A stretch of DNA of 37,385 nt from an uncultured bacterium (GTDB lineage Bacteria > Patescibacteriota > Minisyncoccia > Phycocordibacterales > PALSA-1337). The position numbers were made by a program, and so were the translations under genes. Within the stretch, counting starts at the first letter, position 1. Each line of letters begins with the position of its first letter. The notes below the pieces were generated by a model. That model was not told the origin of the DNA. It saw only the letters and a list, made by a program, of their open reading frames with translations, and made no database searches. The stretch is taken from contig CAINCE010000040.1 of the NCBI GenBank assembly GCA_903846945.1, positions 1 through 37,385 on the forward strand, given 5' to 3'. This document shows positions 1 through 6,902 of the stretch, one piece after another.

Positions 1-5
1 CTCTA

Positions 6-118
6 GCGAACCGTAGGTTCGCGTCCAAGGATTCGAAAAGTCTGAGTATATTTCTAGACAACTACAGGTGGCTAGAAATACGAAGACTGTACCGTTCCCG
101 TAGGGAAAGAATCCTGTA
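6..118. ncRNA. Candidate structured RNA, family not recognised
   Basis: No reading frame is supported here, but the bases fold into nested perfect helices. A 7-bp hairpin is formed by 6-12 with 16-22 (loop GTA). An outer stem pairs 29-34 with 109-114. Inside it, 39-43 pairs with 84-88 and encloses a 9-bp stem of 49-57 with 72-80. A side hairpin pairs 95-99 with 103-107 (loop GTA again). The apical loop 63-68 could also pair with 113-118 as a competing pseudoknot. I tried to match it to tmRNA, RNase P RNA, 6S RNA and common riboswitches and could not. The helices are symmetric, so strand is not settled; a leader or neighbour of the hicBA operon on the plus strand is one option. Confidence 0.35.
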
Positions 119-169
119 TCGCGCACAGATGGAACGTTATTGGAACACAATATATATATCGATGTGAAG

Positions 170-197
170 TTGCTCATTTAATTCACTATGCTAAGAT
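170..197 (+). promoter_or_regulatory. Promoter of hicBA with extended -10
   Basis: TG at 189-190, one base, then TAAGAT at 192-197 form an extended -10. A weak -35 (TTGCTC, 170-175) lies 16 bp upstream. The hexamer ends only 6 nt before the hicB ATG at 204 and no Shine-Dalgarno is present, so the mRNA is probably leaderless. Confidence 0.4.
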
Positions 198-203
198 GGT
201 CGC

Positions 204-497
204 ATGATTACACTTCCTACGATAAAGCTGACCGTGAATTTTATCAGGGACCAAAAACAGGTCATTGCATATTCTCCTGCACTAGATATATCCACAGTCG
301 GAAAATCAGAGCCCCACGCCAAAAAGAGGTTTCAAGAATTGGTACATATTTTTTTGAAGGATATTTCCGAGAGAAATGTTGTTGATGAAGTCCTCACTGA
401 ACTAGGTTGGAAAAAGATCTCTACTCTAAATCGCAAATCAGAATGGATACCTCCTAAAGTACATTCTGTCGATCTGCAGGTACCGATGTTTGCCTAA
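204..497 (+). CDS. hicB: HicB-like antitoxin
   Basis: A 97-residue protein directly upstream of a HicA-type toxin; its TAA stop abuts the toxin ATG. Residues 8-60 read as a small partial RNase H-like fold: strands around VNFIRDQKQVIAYSPALD, then a helix (AKKRFQELVHIFLKDISERN), which is the arrangement of HicB antitoxins. HicB proteins neutralise HicA mRNA interferase and often autoregulate. No C-terminal DNA-binding helix-turn-helix is obvious; the tail (residues 61-97) is short and basic. The start at 204 is preferred because it lies 6 nt after an extended -10 box. The family call rests on pairing with hicA plus fold pattern, so it is moderately sure. Confidence 0.65.
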   Translation: MITLPTIKLTVNFIRDQKQVIAYSPALDISTVGKSEPHAKKRFQELVHIFLKDISERNVVDEVLTELGWKKISTLNRKSEWIPPKVHSVDLQVPMFA

Positions 498-725
498 ATG
501 AAACTAGCGCGAATACATTGGAAAAAATTTGAGAAATTTCTGCTGTCAGTTGGTTGCAAATTCGTCTCCGAAGAAGGAGATCATCGGAAATATCATAAGC
601 CAGGAATCCTTCGTTCAGTCATAATCCCGCGGGAGAAAGACATTCCGCAGTTTATTATCTTGAATAACCTAAGGACATTGGGTATCTCTCGTGAAGAATA
701 TTTGAAAAAGATTTCAGAGATTTGA
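498..725 (+). CDS. hicA: HicA-like mRNA interferase toxin
   Basis: A 75-residue basic protein with the layout of YcfA/HicA toxins: an N-terminal helix (WKKFEKFLLSVGC), a beta strand, then EGDHRKYHKP, where the histidine after the acidic turn corresponds to the catalytic histidine of the family. A beta strand follows (RSVIIPRE) and then a C-terminal segment ending in LGISREEYLKKI, a typical HicA ending. HicA toxins cleave mRNA through a dsRNA-binding-like fold. The gene starts immediately after the hicB stop, so the two are translationally coupled. The order antitoxin then toxin is the reverse of the E. coli hicAB order but is common in other genomes. Confidence 0.75.
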   Translation: MKLARIHWKKFEKFLLSVGCKFVSEEGDHRKYHKPGILRSVIIPREKDIPQFIILNNLRTLGISREEYLKKISEI

Positions 726-730
726 TATAT

Positions 731-1372
731 ATGACCCCTAATAACGAACACAAAAAATTTCTTTACACCATCAAGATTGAGCTCGTCGGAAGTGAGCCGC
801 TTATATGGCGAAGAATCTTGATACCGTCTGATACGACTTTTTTCGCTCTGCACATTGCCATTCAAGACTCATTTGGCTGGACGGACTCTCATCTTCATCA
901 ATTCCATACCAAGACCCCATATGGTCGGGATAGAGACTACATCATTATTTCTTTCCCATACCCGGATCCAGAATTTAATGACGAGGTGAAACCGAGAGAC
1001 GAACGGTCTGAAAGGGTCTCACAATGGCTCAAAAAAGTAAAGGACGGCGTCTATTATGAGTACGATTTTGGCGACGGATGGATCCATAAGATCACTCTGG
1101 AACAAATCGAGGATTATAAGACCGGAAAATATCCGAAGCTTATCGACGGCAAGAATGCCTGTCCGCCTGAAGATTGTGGTGGACTCGGTGGTTATGGACA
1201 TCTTTTGGAAGTTCTATCAAACCCGAAACATGATGAATATGAAGATATGCTCGAGTGGCTTGATATGGAACCTGAAGAAAGGCTCGATCCGACTAAGTAT
1301 ATTCCGGTAAGGATCAGGTTCTCCGATGCAAAAAAAGAGCTGAAACGATACGAGAAAGGATTTAACTCGTGA
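731..1372 (+). CDS. Plasmid pRiA4b ORF-3-like protein
   Basis: About 213 residues matching the pRiA4b ORF-3 family (also seen as a passenger of IS1096). The family signature is visible: an N-terminal strand with PLIWRRILIP, a central YYEYDFGDGWIHKITLE, then NACPPEDCGGLGGYGHLLEVL. The molecular function of the family is not established. The ATG at 731 is chosen; a TTG at 722 overlaps the hicA stop and is possible. The tight spacing puts it in one operon with hicB and hicA, so it may be a third component or simple cargo. Related proteins travel on plasmids and transposons, which fits an acquired cassette, although no transposase or terminal repeats are seen here. Confidence 0.75.
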   Translation: MTPNNEHKKFLYTIKIELVGSEPLIWRRILIPSDTTFFALHIAIQDSFGWTDSHLHQFHTKTPYGRDRDYIIISFPYPDPEFNDEVKPRDERSERVSQWLKKVKDGVYYEYDFGDGWIHKITLEQIEDYKTGKYPKLIDGKNACPPEDCGGLGGYGHLLEVLSNPKHDEYEDMLEWLDMEPEERLDPTKYIPVRIRFSDAKKELKRYEKGFNS

Positions 1373-1427
1373 TATTTCGAATCAACTCTGTTCCAATATC
1401 GTCCCACAATGCGCACAAGTGGAGCTG

Positions 1428-1455
1428 TTGACATTTACAACTGATTTGCTAATCT
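1428..1455 (+). promoter_or_regulatory. Consensus-like promoter with extended -10
   Basis: TTGACA at 1428-1433, a 16-bp spacer, then TG-C-TAATCT with the hexamer at 1450-1455. The same ten bases (TGCTAATCTA) recur upstream of tsaD at 2058-2067. No plus-strand reading frame follows before the hairpin at 1479-1513. Confidence 0.5.
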
Positions 1456-1461
1456 AATATT

Positions 1462-1513
1462 GTTTTCCACAAAAGAGACCCTTGTGAGGTTCTGTCCTCA
1501 CCGGGGGCTTTTT
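1462..1513 (+). ncRNA. Possible short RNA ending in an intrinsic terminator
   Basis: If the promoter at 1428-1455 fires, transcription would start near 1462 and meet a strong hairpin (1484-1489 with 1496-1501, extended by CCC and GGGG flanks) followed by TTTTT at 1509-1513. The product would be about 50 nt. The simpler reading is that this hairpin only terminates the hicBA operon and, in the other direction, the NYN gene that ends at 1514. Confidence 0.25.
1479..1513. terminator. Hairpin terminator between convergent genes
   Basis: Stem of GTGAGG (1484-1489) with CCTCAC (1496-1501), outer CCC/GGG pairing, then a T run at 1509-1513 on the plus strand. On the minus strand the hairpin is followed by TCTCTTTT, so it can serve both sides. 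Confidence 0.7.
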
Positions 1514-2014
1514 CTAATCCAATCGTACAAAGTCCCTAACATCATTTAGATATGTTATCTTCGCACCCGTATTCATGAGAAGGACAGAACATTTGCTGTT
1601 TGGTGATACTACTGATGACATTTTTCCGATTTCGGCGAAATATTTTACAAGTCCACTAAAATCACCATCACTAGATACCAGTATCGCTTTATCAAATACA
1701 CTTTCATAGACATCTCGGGACGCCCTTAGAACCAAATCTGAATCACAATTTCCCTTTATTTGTCCATTTGATCCAGCAGTAACCTCTTTATACTTTAATA
1801 GGAATCCAGCATTTCTAATCTTATCGTACAACCTATCATACTGTGGCATGTATCCCATAAATATATACGCCCTCTTGATATCAAACTTATCGTAGAGCCA
1901 AGTATAGAGCTTCCTATAATCAACACGCCAACCGAGTCTGGCAGTACCTTTGTCGAGATTGGCAGCATCAATATAGGCATGATTGCATTTCAGTTTTTTC
2001 TTATTAATTGGCAT
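1514..2014 (-). CDS. NYN-domain (LabA/DUF88-like) putative RNase
   Basis: About 166 residues with the PIN-like NYN fold. Acidic metal-binding positions are visible in the expected places: YIDAANLDKG near the N terminus, KGNCDSDLVLRASRD in the middle and LVSSDGDFSGLVKYF further on. NYN proteins are predicted or proven metal-dependent ribonucleases. The ATG at 2014 is preferred over a GTG six codons upstream, because a TG-A-TACAAT extended -10 (2028-2023 on the minus strand) ends 8 nt before it and would overlap any longer start. It is divergent from tsaD, and the 59 bases between hold promoters for both. Substrate is unknown; it could be a stand-alone RNA-processing enzyme or a toxin-like nuclease. 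Confidence 0.8.
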   Translation of the reverse strand: MPINKKKLKCNHAYIDAANLDKGTARLGWRVDYRKLYTWLYDKFDIKRAYIFMGYMPQYDRLYDKIRNAGFLLKYKEVTAGSNGQIKGNCDSDLVLRASRDVYESVFDKAILVSSDGDFSGLVKYFAEIGKMSSVVSPNSKCSVLLMNTGAKITYLNDVRDFVRLD

Positions 2015-2060
2015 TGGTTGATATTGTATCACAGTAAATATTAATTATTTCAAAATATGC

Positions 2061-2066
2061 TAATCT
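2061..2066 (+). promoter_or_regulatory. -10 box of tsaD (leaderless)
   Basis: TG-C-TAATCT, with the hexamer at 2061-2066, ends 7 nt before the tsaD ATG. No convincing -35 and no Shine-Dalgarno are present. Confidence 0.4.
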
Positions 2067-2073
2067 ATACTAT

Positions 2074-3405
2074 ATGATTACCCTCGGCATAGAAACATCG
2101 TGCGATGACACCGCTCTCGCAATCATAGAGACACGACAAATGACCGGAAAATCGGCTGATTTGAACGCGACTGGAAAATTAGAAGGTTTGAATGGCGTCC
2201 AAAACACCGAATGTCGCGTCATCAGCTCCCTAGTGCATTCGCAAGCTGAACTCCATAGTGCATATGGCGGTGTATACCCAAATCTAGCCAAGCGTGAACA
2301 TGGCAAGAACCTCGTACCACTCCTACATAAATTATTGGCAGACTATCCAAACACTTCGAAAACGCCCAATATCATAAGTCCAGAAAAGTTTGCGGAAATA
2401 CTTTCACATTTCAAATCAGATCTAGAAGCACAGAATCCAGATCTCTGGCTATCAATATCTGGTGCTGATTTCCTCCGATCGATTCCAGCGATAGATCGTA
2501 TCGCAGTGACTGAAGGACCAGGACTCGAACCTGCACTCTGGGTCGGCATCATATTTGCACGCGTTCTAGGGGCATTGTGGAATATCCCGATAGTGGCAGT
2601 AAATCATATGGAGGGTCACATCCTCGGTTCACTACTAGAGTCTGATAAGGCGACTGGGACTTGGCATAAACTAAAACCGCTTGAATTCCCTGCTCTAGCA
2701 CTGCTCATAAGTGGTGGGCATACGGAACTAGTGAGGATCGACGAGCAAATATATTATGTGCCCGCCTCCGATGGTGCGAATTTCAGACCGAATGATGTCG
2801 AAATGAATTCACTTGTATACACCATCCTTGGACAAACCCTAGATGACGCAGTCGGTGAAGCTTTCGACAAAGTTGCGCGACTCCTAGGACTGCCATATCC
2901 AGGAGGACCACACATTTCCAAGCTCTCCGAAGAAGCCAGTGAACTCATGACACCATCTCCAGTCAAACTACCTAGACCAATGATGAAAAGTGACAACCTC
3001 AACTTCTCCTTTTCAGGTTTGAAGACAGCTGTCCTCTATGCCGTTCGCGCTGCCGTACAACCGGATGGTCGATTGACAGATGAGTTTAAACGAGGTCTAG
3101 CGCACGAATTTGAGCTAGCAGTCACCGAAACCCTAGACTGGAAGCTACGACGCGCTATAGAGCAGATAGGGGCTAAAACGGTCATTGTAGGAGGCGGTGT
3201 TAGTGCCAATAGCATGCTCAGGGAGCGATTTACCAAGGTTGCGGAGAAATACGATATCCCCATCTATCTACCCTCTCGACATATCTCTGGTGACAACGCT
3301 CTCATGATTGCACTAGCTGGAGCTATGGATCCGTCAGAGCCATATTCAAATACTGATTCAAAACCTTTGAAAGCTGATGGAACGAAGAAGTTGGGTCGCA
3401 AGTGA
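2074..3405 (+). CDS. tsaD: tRNA N6-threonylcarbamoyladenosine transferase TsaD, with insertions
   Basis: A Kae1/TsaD/Qri7 family ATPase-fold enzyme that transfers threonylcarbamoyl to A37 of ANN-decoding tRNAs with TsaB and TsaE. Visible motifs are GIETSCDDTALAII at the N terminus, the metal-binding HMEGH (178-182), SGGHTELV, DDAVGEAFDKVARLLGLPYPGG, FSFSGLKTAV (311-320), GGGVSAN and SGDNALMIALAG. At 443 residues it exceeds the usual 330-350. The excess sits in three insertions (about 22-48, 92-136 and 226-247) and a charged tail, with the catalytic core intact. Its TGA stop lies inside a 7-bp tandem array. The identification is secure. Confidence 0.96.
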   Translation: MITLGIETSCDDTALAIIETRQMTGKSADLNATGKLEGLNGVQNTECRVISSLVHSQAELHSAYGGVYPNLAKREHGKNLVPLLHKLLADYPNTSKTPNIISPEKFAEILSHFKSDLEAQNPDLWLSISGADFLRSIPAIDRIAVTEGPGLEPALWVGIIFARVLGALWNIPIVAVNHMEGHILGSLLESDKATGTWHKLKPLEFPALALLISGGHTELVRIDEQIYYVPASDGANFRPNDVEMNSLVYTILGQTLDDAVGEAFDKVARLLGLPYPGGPHISKLSEEASELMTPSPVKLPRPMMKSDNLNFSFSGLKTAVLYAVRAAVQPDGRLTDEFKRGLAHEFELAVTETLDWKLRRAIEQIGAKTVIVGGGVSANSMLRERFTKVAEKYDIPIYLPSRHISGDNALMIALAGAMDPSEPYSNTDSKPLKADGTKKLGRK

Positions 3406-3435
3406 TTAGTGATTAGTGATCAGTGATTAGTAACA
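3401..3435. repeat. 7-bp tandem array overlapping the tsaD stop
   Basis: Four units of AGTGATT or AGTGATC (3401-3428) and a fifth degenerate unit. The TGA stop of tsaD (3403-3405) is formed by the first unit. The same 7-mer family recurs at 29120-29191 and, with GCC in place of GAT, at the window end. Confidence 0.85.
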
Positions 3436-3474
3436 GAAAAGCGCCTGATGATTTCTCACGAGGCGCCTTCTGTT
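3432..3474. terminator. Bidirectional terminator, tsaD against the secreted protein gene
   Basis: A long stem: AACAGAA (3432-3438) with TTCTGTT (3468-3474), inner GCGCCT (3441-3446) with AGGCGC (3461-3466). The A-rich and T-rich outer arms suit termination in both directions between convergent genes. Confidence 0.75.
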
Positions 3475-3477
3475 TAC

Positions 3478-3493
3478 TCCGCCAGCTGGCGGA
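3478..3493. repeat. Dispersed palindrome, perfect 16-bp copy
   Basis: TCCGCCAGCTGGCGGA is a perfect palindrome. Related copies lie at 7691-7706 (inside gyrB), 9709-9738 (spacer) and 12367-12389 (inside pheT). Confidence 0.7.
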
Positions 3494-3510
3494 TCTCTGA
3501 TCTCTGTAAT

Positions 3511-4671
3511 CTACCTAAACAAACTCAAGATGAAATCCCAGAATTTTCCGAGTATAGAAGTATTAGCTGCGGCTGCTGTTTGTGAGCCATCCGCACTCAA
3601 ACCAATATCCGTAGAGGTTGAATTTGTGTCAGAACCAATTTCTAGAACTGGACCGGCTTCAGGGTTTGAAATTGATGACCCTTCTTCCGCCAATCGTGCC
3701 TTGTAAGCATCGATGATAGACATCTCATCTGCACTCAATGTGAGAGGACTGTTACATGCCAATTTGTTAATCTGCTTCATGGTCGTGATGTAAACGAAAC
3801 CAGATGATTGAGTTGCACCCCACGGTCCCATGATATCACTCATGTATTTTGTCTGGAAAGCTTTGACAGCATTTTCTGTTGCCTGGTCGAACTGACCATT
3901 CACTGCGAGATTGATAGTGAGGATTTTGTTCAGAAATGCTTGGAGTTTAGATACATCCGATGCGTTGTTGTTTGATCCGAACTTCATTTGTGAACTGATC
4001 AATGGGCAAGATGATGTTCCTGTATAAGCGAGTGCAAACAACGGATTGATGGAACTTCCACCAGAAGAGTAGCTCCCACCACCACCTTGAATAGCGGTGT
4101 TAGTTGTTGAATTGTTATCAACTGGAGCAAATGCTGCCTGTATGTTGATGTTTGCAAAAACTGAAGTCATTATATTACAAACCGTCGTATTTCCCCCGCA
4201 ACCTCCGCTGACATTCGACGCGTCATTCAATACACCATCCTGCGTATAACTCACGATCTTCCATCCAGCATCTGGTGTGATACCAAAATTGATGAAACTA
4301 CCAACTGTTAGTTGTGAAGGGCACACAACCCAGTTGCATGTAACGACGATGCTTCCATTTCCTGTAACAGAAGTTGTAGCTGTGTATGTAGTAGGACTTC
4401 CCTCGTTACCATTGGAACCGCCCATTTTAGGCATAATGATACCGGCATCATTACCATTCGAACCACCAGTTACTGGTAGGGTCGTAGACCCTGCATCGTC
4501 ACTATTGGAACTGGTCGCAGCTGGTACAACTGGCTCAGGGGAATCAGAGCCGACTAGAGATGGTAGAATGACTACATCCTCGGCAAAAACCATAGTAGGA
4601 GATACTCGCATAGCTCCAAATAGGATAACGGCAGAAATAATAACAAAACTGATATAATTTACTTGTTTCAT
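3511..4671 (-). CDS. Secreted protein with bacterial-repeat and peptidoglycan-binding domains
   Basis: A 386-residue exported protein. An N-terminal signal segment (ISFVIISAVILFGAM) is followed by a Ser/Thr/Gly/Asn-rich linker with repeated GGSNGNDAG-like stretches. A bacterial-repeat (InlB-B-like) domain spans about 92-170 (GSIVVTCNWVVCPSQLTVG, TPDAGWKIVSYTQDG). A peptidoglycan-binding type 1 domain lies at about 225-310 (SDVSKLQAFLNKILTINLAVNGQFDQATENAVKAFQ, split here by family loops). The C terminus ends in a short hydrophobic helix (ILGKFWDFILSLFR), possibly a membrane tether. Proteins pairing a peptidoglycan-binding domain with a low-complexity linker are frequent in CPR genomes and are presumed wall-associated. 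The exact function is unknown. Confidence 0.75.
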   Translation of the reverse strand: MKQVNYISFVIISAVILFGAMRVSPTMVFAEDVVILPSLVGSDSPEPVVPAATSSNSDDAGSTTLPVTGGSNGNDAGIIMPKMGGSNGNEGSPTTYTATTSVTGNGSIVVTCNWVVCPSQLTVGSFINFGITPDAGWKIVSYTQDGVLNDASNVSGGCGGNTTVCNIMTSVFANINIQAAFAPVDNNSTTNTAIQGGGGSYSSGGSSINPLFALAYTGTSSCPLISSQMKFGSNNNASDVSKLQAFLNKILTINLAVNGQFDQATENAVKAFQTKYMSDIMGPWGATQSSGFVYITTMKQINKLACNSPLTLSADEMSIIDAYKARLAEEGSSISNPEAGPVLEIGSDTNSTSTDIGLSADGSQTAAAANTSILGKFWDFILSLFR

Positions 4672-4800
4672 GATAAATTTGAATTAATAATATGATTCTA
4701 ACCCTTGGACTGCAGGGTTATAGGACTATAATAAACGATGACTTGCAAGTTGCGATTCAGACTCGACCCTAGCATATCATTCTATTTCTGTCAACAATAT
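4672..4800. other. Spacer upstream of the 3511-4671 gene
   Basis: An AT-rich spacer. On the minus strand TATTAT ends 15 nt before the ATG, and an upstream TTGCAA lies in the region, but the spacing between them is poor, so I do not call a promoter with confidence. No gene is seen. Confidence 0.4.
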
Positions 4801-4827
4801 AGGCCCTCTGTATTGAACAGAGGGCCT
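4801..4827 (-). terminator. Intrinsic terminator of the 4865-5950 gene
   Basis: A perfect 11-bp stem (AGGCCCTCTGT with ACAGAGGGCCT) and a 5-base loop, 37 bases after the stop. On the minus strand it is followed by TATATTGTT. Confidence 0.75.
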
Positions 4828-4864
4828 TCACAAAACTAACCTGAGAACTCGCTACCACTGGGCG

Positions 4865-5950
4865 TCACTCGGGACCATTGGAGACCACGAAGGTCAACTT
4901 GATAGCTTTTCCGATGACCGCGATATCCTTGGGGGATACGAGTGCCGCAGCAACAGGGTTTCGAACCTGGAATGTACGGTAGAATCCAGTGTCGAGTGAC
5001 CCAGTATTCGCGGGTGTACTAGCGAACTTATACCCGTCGGGCAATCCGCTTGCGGAGATCGTCGTCCAGACAGACCCTTCGATACTCAACTCCGGTGTCC
5101 ATTCGAGTCCGTATGTGAACGGGAGCAGCCGTTGGCCGTAGATGGTCATATTTGCATTCGTTCCGGGCGGGAGCGATGAAACATTTCCGAAAACTGGCCT
5201 GCTCGACAGCGTGTTCGTCACCCCAAAGCCAGCAGTGTAAACTGCGACCTTGAGAACGAACTCCTGCGCCATAAAGGCTCTGAAGTAATTGGCGTTGAGA
5301 TTGACCGCCCCGATGTCGGCACATTGCCAAGTGACGCGAGGCAAGGCCTCTACGCGGTTGATTGGATGACTAGCGATACTCTCGCCGTTGTGATAAGTCG
5401 CAATAATGTTGCCTGCACCGTCCCACAACTCACCTTTCAGTGTGGTTGAGAACGTAAGAGGCATGCCATCTGCTGTATTTATCGCCAGGTTTCCCGAGTA
5501 ACCAAGTGTGTTGTTGTTCGCGTCGTTAGACGAGAACTTGAACCAGATGTCGCTCATGAGGAAAGGAGTGACACTCGACCATGATATGGCCGCGCCCATC
5601 CTTTTGCCGGTCTCATTCACAAACGCTCCAGTGGGTGAATTCGTTCCGTCCCACATCTTGAATGCCGCCGAAGTAGAACTGACGATATCGACGAACCTCA
5701 AGACTGGGGGAATGTTCAATGCTCCAGGGTCGTTGCCGATGTCCGTAGAGATCGACGCCGACGAACCCAGTTCCATGAACGAAAAGACGTTCTGTTGGGC
5801 CGCGGGGTTGTTCGTGCTGTGAGAGGACGGGATAACGACGAAGTTGAGCCCGACATTCGGACTATTCACCGCCACACTCGTACCACCTGAACCGAACCAC
5901 ATGCCCGTCGCGAGGACGAACAACATTACCGACATTTTCATTTTTTTCAT
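4865..5950 (-). CDS. Secreted protein of unknown function
   Basis: I do not recognise this family. From the ATG at 5950 it gives about 361 residues, starting with a clear signal peptide (basic MKKMKMS, then VMLFVLATGMWFGSGG). An AAAGAGAAA stretch just upstream acts as a plausible ribosome-binding site and supports this start over one 16 codons upstream. The mature part is Ser/Thr/Asn-rich and predicted mainly beta, resembling an extracellular adhesin or coat-like domain, with one cysteine in VTWQCADIG and no catalytic motif. Coding bases look visibly richer in G and C than flanking genes, which suggests different ancestry. It stands alone, divergent from prsW and followed by its own terminator. 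Confidence 0.6.
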   Translation of the reverse strand: MKKMKMSVMLFVLATGMWFGSGGTSVAVNSPNVGLNFVVIPSSHSTNNPAAQQNVFSFMELGSSASISTDIGNDPGALNIPPVLRFVDIVSSTSAAFKMWDGTNSPTGAFVNETGKRMGAAISWSSVTPFLMSDIWFKFSSNDANNNTLGYSGNLAINTADGMPLTFSTTLKGELWDGAGNIIATYHNGESIASHPINRVEALPRVTWQCADIGAVNLNANYFRAFMAQEFVLKVAVYTAGFGVTNTLSSRPVFGNVSSLPPGTNANMTIYGQRLLPFTYGLEWTPELSIEGSVWTTISASGLPDGYKFASTPANTGSLDTGFYRTFQVRNPVAAALVSPKDIAVIGKAIKLTFVVSNGPE

Positions 5951-6085
5951 AGTTTCTCTTTCTATTTCCGCATTATTTGATTGTTTCCACCTCCCCATTC
6001 ACGAGTTTAGGCGCTGAAAAGCGACATATTTCATGAATCTTCTGGAGCTGGTTGACTGTTTGTCTACAATTCTTCTACCAAATTC

Positions 6086-6135
6086 TTGACAAAATGTCAA
6101 TAGGGCTATTTATAAATGTCATTGTGCCTTATAAT
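6086..6135 (+). promoter_or_regulatory. Promoter and operator-like palindrome of prsW
   Basis: TATAAT at 6130-6135 ends exactly 7 nt before the prsW ATG, predicting a leaderless mRNA. A perfect inverted repeat TTGACA-AAA-TGTCAA lies at 6086-6100, too far upstream to be the -35 of this -10 and therefore operator-like. AAATGTCA is repeated at 6092-6099 and 6114-6121. Confidence 0.5.
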
Positions 6136-6142
6136 GTAACCT

Positions 6143-6892
6143 ATGACTCTGAGTTCATTCATTTATGCTCTCTTGGCTGGTATATTGCCATCTCTCATCT
6201 GGTTATGGTTCTGGCTCCGTGAAGATAGCGAGCGCAGTGAACCCAGATGGTTATTGACCGCATCCTTTTTCGGTGGCGTCGTCGCGGTACTGATCGCGAT
6301 ATTTGTCGAGAAATCGATCTCGGATGTAGTCTCTGACAACAATACAAAATACATCCTGTGGGCAGCAACAGAAGAAATACTCAAGTTCGTCGCCGTAACT
6401 GTGATCGTCTTGAAATCCAAATACAACGATGAGCCATTGAAGCCTATGATTTACTGCATCGTCGTGGCACTCGGATTCGCGGCACTGGAAAATGCCCTGT
6501 TCTTGCTCGAACCAGTCCGACTCGGAGCTATCGCTCAGAGCATTGTCACTGGAAATATGAGGTTTATGGGTGCAACGCTCGTCCATGTCGTCTGTTCAGC
6601 CGTTATCGGATTCTCATTGGGTGTCACATTCTACCGAGGTGTGATTTCAAAATTCTTTGCCATAGCCATATCTATTGTGGCAGCCATCACTCTACATTCG
6701 ATATTCAATATCTCCATCGTCAGAGCAGATCCAAATGACATTTTGAAGATATTTGCATGGATATGGCTCGCCGTAGTCATCTTGATCATCCTATTCGAAG
6801 AGGTCAAGGCAGTGAAACCGAGATCAGGTGACTTTTCCCCTTCCATAAAATCCAATACTCGTATAAAATATACCAGTAAGATAAATATCTAA
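6143..6892 (+). CDS. PrsW-family intramembrane metalloprotease
   Basis: A 249-residue polytopic membrane protein of the PrsW/CAAX-protease-like group. Hydrophobic helices run through most of its length. The family signatures are present: ATEEILKF (paired glutamates with a following lysine), GFAALENALFLL, a histidine in the helix LVHVVCSAVIGFSLG and a second in TLHSIFN. In Bacillus, PrsW cleaves the anti-sigma factor RsiW; whether this protein has a similar substrate is unknown, and no sigma or anti-sigma gene lies nearby. It is followed after 10 bases by an Hsp20 gene in the same direction, suggesting an envelope or protein-stress unit. The C-terminal 30 residues are cytosolic and basic. Confidence 0.8.
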   Translation: MTLSSFIYALLAGILPSLIWLWFWLREDSERSEPRWLLTASFFGGVVAVLIAIFVEKSISDVVSDNNTKYILWAATEEILKFVAVTVIVLKSKYNDEPLKPMIYCIVVALGFAALENALFLLEPVRLGAIAQSIVTGNMRFMGATLVHVVCSAVIGFSLGVTFYRGVISKFFAIAISIVAAITLHSIFNISIVRADPNDILKIFAWIWLAVVILIILFEEVKAVKPRSGDFSPSIKSNTRIKYTSKINI

Positions 6893-6902
6893 TTAAAACA
6901 TC

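Noticed and set aside
204-1372. Insertion sequence carrying the pRiA4b ORF-3-like gene
   Set aside because: No transposase and no terminal inverted repeats were found on either side.
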